A DNA stretch of 64,000 nt, taken from Phytohabitans sp037414955. Its GTDB lineage: Bacteria; Actinomycetota; Actinomycetes; Mycobacteriales; Micromonosporaceae. The notes beneath the pieces were generated by a model. The model was not told the origin of the DNA. It ran no database searches and worked only from the letters and a program-made list of their open reading frames with translations. Positions 60,067 to 64,000 of this stretch are shown here, in pieces. The stretch lies in assembly GCA_037414955.1 (NCBI GenBank), contig JBBEWH010000021.1, forward strand, positions 124,001-188,000, written 5' to 3'. The position numbers and the translations under genes were made by a program. The number at the start of each line of letters is the position of its first letter. The stretch's first letter is position 1.

Positions 60067-60126
60067 GGTCGTTTCAGCCAACGCAGTTCCCACGTACTCC
60101 ATCCTTCCACCTACACCATCGATCCG

Positions 60127-60142
60127 CCTGCATATCAGCAGG
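60127..60142. promoter_or_regulatory. Possible ArsR operator
   Basis: CCTGC ATATCA GCAGG, a 5-bp dyad in the 99-base gap upstream of arsR. ArsR proteins bind short imperfect dyads at their own promoters, but this assignment rests on position only. Confidence 0.35.
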
Positions 60143-60165
60143 TCCGAATCGGCAAACTTTTAGGC

Positions 60166-60699
60166 CTAAAGGCCGAGGTCGCCCAACGTGTAGGCCGACC
60201 GGTACGGAAGTCCCACGTTCCGCACCGCGTCACCGGCACCGCGATCCACGATAACCGCCACACCCACTACCTCGGCTCCGGCCTCTTGTAGTGCCTCCAC
60301 CGCGGTCAGCACGCTGCCGCCCGTGGTCGAGGTGTCTTCCACCGCCAAAACTCGACGGCCGACCACATCCGGACCTTCGATCCGGCGCTGTAGTCCGTGC
60401 GTCTTCTCGGCCTTACGGACCACGAAGGCATCCAGCTCGCGCCCCGCCGCCGTAGCGGCGTGAAGCATGGCTGCTGCCACCGGGTCCGCACCCAACGTCA
60501 GGCCGCCGACCGCATCGAAACTCCAGTCCGCTGTCAGGTCGAGCATCACCCGTCCCACCAGCGGAGCCGCCGCGTGATGAAGCGTCACCCGGCGCAGATC
60601 GACATACCAGTCCGCTTCACGACCTGAGGACAGCATCACCTTGCCGTGCACCACGGCCAGTTCAGTGATGAATTTACGCAGGTCGTCATGGTCCCCCAT
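60166..60699 (-). CDS. pyrE: Orotate phosphoribosyltransferase
   Basis: 177 residues, type I PRTase fold: GKVMLSSGREADWYVDLRRVTLHH, GLTLGADPVAAAM, FVVRKAEKTHG and the PRPP loop VLAVEDTSTTGGSVLTAVEAL. Forms OMP from orotate and PRPP in pyrimidine synthesis. ATG at 60699. Unlinked to other pyr genes here, as is usual for actinomycetes. Confidence 0.97.
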   Translation of the reverse strand: MGDHDDLRKFITELAVVHGKVMLSSGREADWYVDLRRVTLHHAAAPLVGRVMLDLTADWSFDAVGGLTLGADPVAAAMLHAATAAGRELDAFVVRKAEKTHGLQRRIEGPDVVGRRVLAVEDTSTTGGSVLTAVEALQEAGAEVVGVAVIVDRGAGDAVRNVGLPYRSAYTLGDLGL

Positions 60700-60749
60700 G
60701 GCGCACAAGCGTACTGCTCATCCGGCGCGGACGAGCGATCGACCCGGCA

Positions 60750-61547
60750 TTACTCTGCGCGGCCGATCCGGCCCCGAGTGTCACGGGCTGCCGCCGCGAG
60801 CAGCCGGCGGGGGGTGTGCCGCAGGCCGAAGGCGGCCAGCTTGTACTTCCAGTCCGGCACGCTCACGACCTTGCCCCGGCGCAGGTCACGAAGACCTTCC
60901 CGGGCGACGTCATCGGCCCGCAACCACACCCAACGCGGCATCTTGGCCATCGTGATGCCGGCGCGATCGTGAAACTCCGTACGCGTATAGCCGGGGCAGA
61001 GAGCCATCACCTGGACACCGTACGGTCGAGTCAAAAGCGCCACGGATTCACTGAAATTAGTGACCCAGGCCTTCGATGCCGGGTACGTCGAACCGGGCAT
61101 CGCCGCCGCGAAGCCGGCCACCGAAGAGACATTTATCACGCTCCCTCGCCGGCGCTCGGTCATTCCGGGAAGCGCGGCGTGTGTCAGGCGCATTACGGCG
61201 TGCACATTAAGCCGTAACAACCGGAGTTCGTCGTCCGCCGATGTGCGCAGGAACGGCTTGTTGAGGCTGATGCCCGCGTTGTTGACGAGAAGGTCGATCG
61301 GCCGGCCTGGATCGGTCAACCGCTTCTCGACCACCGCGCACCCGGCATCGGTGGCCAGATCGGCGGGCAACGTCTCGACGGCGGCCCCGTGCCGCTCGGA
61401 CAGCTCGGCCGCGAGCGCATCGAGCCGTTCCCGGTCCCGGGCGACCAGCACAAGCCCGTACCCCTCGGCCGCCAGCAGCCGCGCGAAGGCCGCGCCGATC
61501 CCCGCGGTGGCTCCGGTGACGACGGCGGTCTGTGCGATCACGGACAC
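60750..61547 (-). CDS. Short-chain dehydrogenase/reductase
   Basis: 265 residues: TGATAGIGAAFARLLAAEGYG, NNAGISLNKPF, catalytic Ser in VSSVAGF, Tyr-Pro-x-Ser-Lys in STYPASKAWV, and a C-terminal basic tail. Of the DltE/YqjQ-like SDR group acting on unknown carbonyls. Start GTG at 61547, one base past the stop of the upstream membrane gene, so the two are coupled. Confidence 0.92.
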   Translation of the reverse strand: MSVIAQTAVVTGATAGIGAAFARLLAAEGYGLVLVARDRERLDALAAELSERHGAAVETLPADLATDAGCAVVEKRLTDPGRPIDLLVNNAGISLNKPFLRTSADDELRLLRLNVHAVMRLTHAALPGMTERRRGSVINVSSVAGFAAAMPGSTYPASKAWVTNFSESVALLTRPYGVQVMALCPGYTRTEFHDRAGITMAKMPRWVWLRADDVAREGLRDLRRGKVVSVPDWKYKLAAFGLRHTPRRLLAAAARDTRGRIGRAE

Positions 61548-61548
61548 C

Positions 61549-62148
61549 TCACTGGGATGGAAGACCCGCCGGCCGGGGTCCTGCCGCGCGCCGGCGGAAG
61601 TGCGAGTGCGCGGAGGGTAGCGCCAGCAGTACAGCTACTGCAAGGTAACCGAGCGCCTGGCCAGCGGCGCAGACGCCGTTGAGGACGATCCACCAGTCGG
61701 GGTACGCGTCGGTCAGCGCCTGGGTGAGCTCCTCGGTGACCCGGACGTCGGAGACGTTCCAGGACAGCCCGGCCTGGCCGACCACCGCCAGCCACGCGCA
61801 CGCCCCACACAGCAGGCCGACCCCGCAGAGGATCCAGGTCGCGATCCGGGCGCCGTTGACGCCGCGCAGGATGCCGAGCGCGAGGCCGATCAGGAGTGCC
61901 GCCACCGCCACCGCCAGCACGCCGGCGGCGATGACGGTGCCCCACGCCACCGTCGCCAGGGTGTCGATCTGCGACGCGCTGGCATCGGTGCGGCCGGCCG
62001 CCTCCCGGTACCGGTCCACCACGCCGCCGATGCTCGCGAGGCCGACCACCGCGTTCACCAGGCCCGCGGCCGCCATGAAGATCATGACGGCCGCGGCTGC
62101 GGTGACGGCGGCCGGCCGGGAGGCCGGCGCCGGGTCCGGAACGCTCAC
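61549..62148 (-). CDS. Four-helix membrane protein, function unknown
   Basis: 199 residues, four hydrophobic segments (about 13-40, 68-92, 100-125, 155-180) with an external loop ADRYREAAGRTDA-like between the first two, and an acidic Trp-bearing loop before the fourth (LTDAYPDWWIV). Same layout as the gene upstream, with which it overlaps by four bases, so the pair probably arose by duplication. No known family assigned. Confidence 0.78.
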   Translation of the reverse strand: MSVPDPAPASRPAAVTAAAAVMIFMAAAGLVNAVVGLASIGGVVDRYREAAGRTDASASQIDTLATVAWGTVIAAGVLAVAVAALLIGLALGILRGVNGARIATWILCGVGLLCGACAWLAVVGQAGLSWNVSDVRVTEELTQALTDAYPDWWIVLNGVCAAGQALGYLAVAVLLALPSAHSHFRRRAAGPRPAGLPSQ

Positions 62149-62897
62149 GCGTTGGCCGGCGGGTTCGGCTGGTCGGGCGGGTTGCTCGACGGGCCGGGCT
62201 GGGACGGCGGCGCGGCCGGCGGCGGAGCCGACTCACCCGACGGCGCCGGCGGAGCTGACGGAGCCGACGGGCTGGCCGGCGGGACCTGCGGGTACGCCGG
62301 ATACGCCGAGCCGGGCACCGGCGGCTCCCACGCGGGCGCCGGCTTGCGGAAGAACTCGTTCGACGGCGGCAGCGCCAGCAGGATCAGGGCCACCAGCATG
62401 ACCAGCAACGCCAGCACCGACACGATCGTCGAGATCGGCGTATACCAACCCGGCAGCGCGTCGTCGAGCTGGCGCTGGACGTCAGCCGGGTCGGGCATGT
62501 TGCCGTTGCTCGACGACCCCATGCCCATCGAGTTGCCGGCGGCGGTGAAGGCCAGCCCGATGCCGGTGCAGCACAGCGAGATGCCGCCCAGGACCCACGT
62601 GACGATCCGGGAGGCGTTCTTGCCGCGGTTGTTGAAGAGAGCCAGCACCACGAACGCGGCCGCGAAGATCAGGCTGAGCACGGCGGCACCGACCGTGCTG
62701 ATCGTGACGAAGCTTTCCATGCCTTCGGCGTCGGTGCCCTCGTAGGCGTCCCGGTAGACCTCGGTCATGGTGCCGACCACCGACAGCCCGACCACCACGC
62801 CGATCAGCCCGAGTGCGGCGTAGAGGTAGAGCAGATAGCTGGAGACGGTGACGGTCGCCGGCCGGGTTCGGGCGCCCGGGGTTGTGGGATCTGTCAC
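62145..62897 (-). CDS. Four-helix membrane protein with proline-rich tail, function unknown
   Basis: 250 residues. Four hydrophobic segments (SSYLLYLYAALGLIGVVVGLSV, TVGAAVLSLIFAAAFVVLALF, WVLGGISLCCTGIGLAFTAAG, STIVSVLALLVMLVALILLAL) and a ~60-residue Pro/Ser/Ala C-terminal tail. Between helices 1 and 2 it has EVYRDAYEGTDAEGMESFVT, like VDRYREAAGRTDA in the downstream paralogue. GTG at 62897 with AAGGAC upstream; longer readings lack a ribosome site. First gene of a likely operon with the paralogue and the SDR. Confidence 0.78.
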   Translation of the reverse strand: MTDPTTPGARTRPATVTVSSYLLYLYAALGLIGVVVGLSVVGTMTEVYRDAYEGTDAEGMESFVTISTVGAAVLSLIFAAAFVVLALFNNRGKNASRIVTWVLGGISLCCTGIGLAFTAAGNSMGMGSSSNGNMPDPADVQRQLDDALPGWYTPISTIVSVLALLVMLVALILLALPPSNEFFRKPAPAWEPPVPGSAYPAYPQVPPASPSAPSAPPAPSGESAPPPAAPPSQPGPSSNPPDQPNPPANA

Positions 62898-62922
62898 GGC
62901 TGTCCTTTCCAGATTAATTGTC

Positions 62923-62934
62923 CTATCGCGATAG
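62923..62934. promoter_or_regulatory. 12-bp perfect palindrome in the promoter of the membrane-protein operon
   Basis: CTATCGCGATAG, 26 bases upstream of the GTG, flanked by TGTC and ACA. Its place suits a repressor site overlapping the promoter; the regulator is unknown. Confidence 0.45.
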
Positions 62935-62973
62935 ACACCGTATCGGCACCTGGCTAGGCCCGCCGCACTTCGC

Positions 62974-64000
62974 CTAGTAGGAGCGCCACTCGGTGCGGGC
63001 GTACTCGAGCACGTGGGGGGAGAGCAGGGTCGACGGGCGGACGTCGAGCCGCTGGCGGTCGGGTGGGAAGACGGTCGCGGCGCGCGCCACCTCGGGTGTG
63101 AGAAAGCGCAGCGCCGGCGCCGCGTCCGGCACGGCCGGCGCGGGCGCCGGCCCGGGGGCCGCGGCCAGCACGAAGCCCCAGTCGCCGAACGACGGCACAT
63201 CCACGTGGTACGGCGTCGTGGCGAAGCCGGCCGCCCGGATGGACGCCTCGACGCACCAGAACGACCGGGGCGCGAAGTACGGCGAGCCGGCCTGCACGAC
63301 CAGCCGGGCGCCCGGACCGAGCACGTTGCGCACGAGCGCGTAGAACTCCACCGAGTACAGCTTCGCGGTCACCGTCTCGTCCGGATCCGGCAGGTCGACC
63401 AGCACCGCGTCGAAACGCTCCGCCGCCGTGCGCAGCCAGGCGAACGCGTCGACGGACACCACCCGTACCCGCGGGTCGTCGAACGCGGACCGGTTGAGCG
63501 CGCGCACCTCGGGGTGCGACCGGGCCAGCGCCACCACCGCCGGGTCCAGCTCGACCACCGTCACCGACGCCACGTCGGGGTAGCGCAGCGCCTCCCGGAC
63601 GGCGAGCCCGTCGCCGCCGCCGAGCACCAGCAGGCGGCCCCGGCGCCCGGCGAGCGCGGGATGCACCAGCGCCTCGTGGTACCGGTACTCGTCCACCGAG
63701 CTGAACTGCAGGTCGCCGTTGAGAAAGAGGCGCAGGTCAGCGGAGCCGACCGAGCGGGTCAGCACGATCTCCTGGTACCGGCTGCGCTCGGCGTGCACCA
63801 CCGGATCGCGGTAGAGCTGCTGGCGGGCGGTCACCTCGAAGTCGTGCGCGACCGCGTAGGCGTACCCGAGACAGAGCGCGACCGCGACGGCGCCGGCGCT
63901 GAGCGCGGCGCGCGAGCGGCGGCCCAGGTCGCGCCGGAAGAGCGTGCAGACCAGCGCCAGGCCCGCGACCGCGTTGACCGCACCCACCACCAGCGCGCCC
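62974..64000 (-). CDS. Membrane-anchored spermidine-synthase-like protein, 5' end missing
   Basis: At least 341 residues, open through the right edge. Two hydrophobic segments remain of an N-terminal membrane part, then a polyamine aminopropyltransferase domain: QEIVLTRSVGSADLRLFLNGDLQFSSVDEYRYHEALVHP, LVLGGGDGLAVREAL, TVVELDPAVVALA, DAVLVDLPDPDE. GGGDG and the acidic D-x-P-D gate are typical of SpeE. Membrane-bound forms are common in actinomycetes, and whether they make spermidine is unsettled. The true start lies beyond the window. Confidence 0.88.
   Translation of the reverse strand, partial: GALVVGAVNAVAGLALVCTLFRRDLGRRSRAALSAGAVAVALCLGYAYAVAHDFEVTARQQLYRDPVVHAERSRYQEIVLTRSVGSADLRLFLNGDLQFSSVDEYRYHEALVHPALAGRRGRLLVLGGGDGLAVREALRYPDVASVTVVELDPAVVALARSHPEVRALNRSAFDDPRVRVVSVDAFAWLRTAAERFDAVLVDLPDPDETVTAKLYSVEFYALVRNVLGPGARLVVQAGSPYFAPRSFWCVEASIRAAGFATTPYHVDVPSFGDWGFVLAAAPGPAPAPAVPDAAPALRFLTPEVARAATVFPPDRQRLDVRPSTLLSPHVLEYARTEWRSY

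Overview
The window reads as chromosomal DNA of a high-GC filamentous actinomycete. Codon use is strongly GC3-rich, starts are often GTG, and there are solo groEL2, DUF3151-fba, purSQL, purA, purB, purD and fabG4-htdX type clusters. Micromonosporaceae is my best guess, from gene content rather than from any search. About 55 protein genes are supported. I see no rRNA, tRNA, CRISPR array, IS element or prophage.

Layout. 1-10.4 kb: the 5' part of glpD, a polytopic membrane subtilase, a tandem GNAT protein, groEL2 with two CIRCE operators, a cold-shock gene, a beta-lactamase-fold protein, a secreted protein, a second GNAT and an ECF sigma factor coupled to a membrane partner. 10.4-23 kb: paaN, an HExxH protein, another GNAT, threonine synthase behind a SAM-I riboswitch, an ABC exporter whose ATPase is fused to an S15-like hydrolase, and a Cdc48-like AAA ATPase. 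23-30.4 kb: a purS-purQ-purL-comB operon, a manganese-exporter-type gene behind a yybP-ykoY riboswitch, a trypsin-like protease and purB. 30.4-46 kb: two lipid-metabolism clusters (thiolase / long FabG / MaoC, and TetR / SCP2 / acyl-CoA dehydrogenase / acyl-CoA ligase) whose divergent promoters share a CCTACTC...GAGTAGG operator. Between them lie a catalytically dead trypsin homologue and a 1238-residue secreted ALF-repeat polymorphic toxin with a candidate immunity gene. 46-64 kb: methyltransferase, Uma2 nuclease, purD, purA, a DAG-kinase-like gene, a proline-rich ParA-like ATPase, DUF3151, a LOG protein, fba, DedA, ArsR, pyrE, SDR, two four-helix membrane proteins and a spermidine-synthase-like gene.

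The most unusual feature is not a gene. A palindromic element of about 56 bp, with ends CATGATCA and TGATCATG, occurs 21 times plus several half-copies, roughly once per 3 kb. Eighteen copies abut the 3' end of a gene, and nine stop codons (TGA) lie inside the element's terminal octamer. The two arms change together between copies, which points to selection on, or preservation of, the hairpin. A second, different 63-bp palindrome (three copies) and a third singleton share GATC-rich ends and similar positions. One copy of the second family appears nested between the two ends of a disrupted first-family copy, and another copy seems to supply the Shine-Dalgarno sequence and start codon of a membrane-protein gene.

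Working together: the elements probably act as bidirectional 3'-end signals at unit boundaries and are absent inside operons such as purSQL-comB and SCP2-fadE-ligase. The riboswitches tie threonine synthase to SAM and the GDT1 transporter to Mn2+. HrcA presumably controls groEL2.
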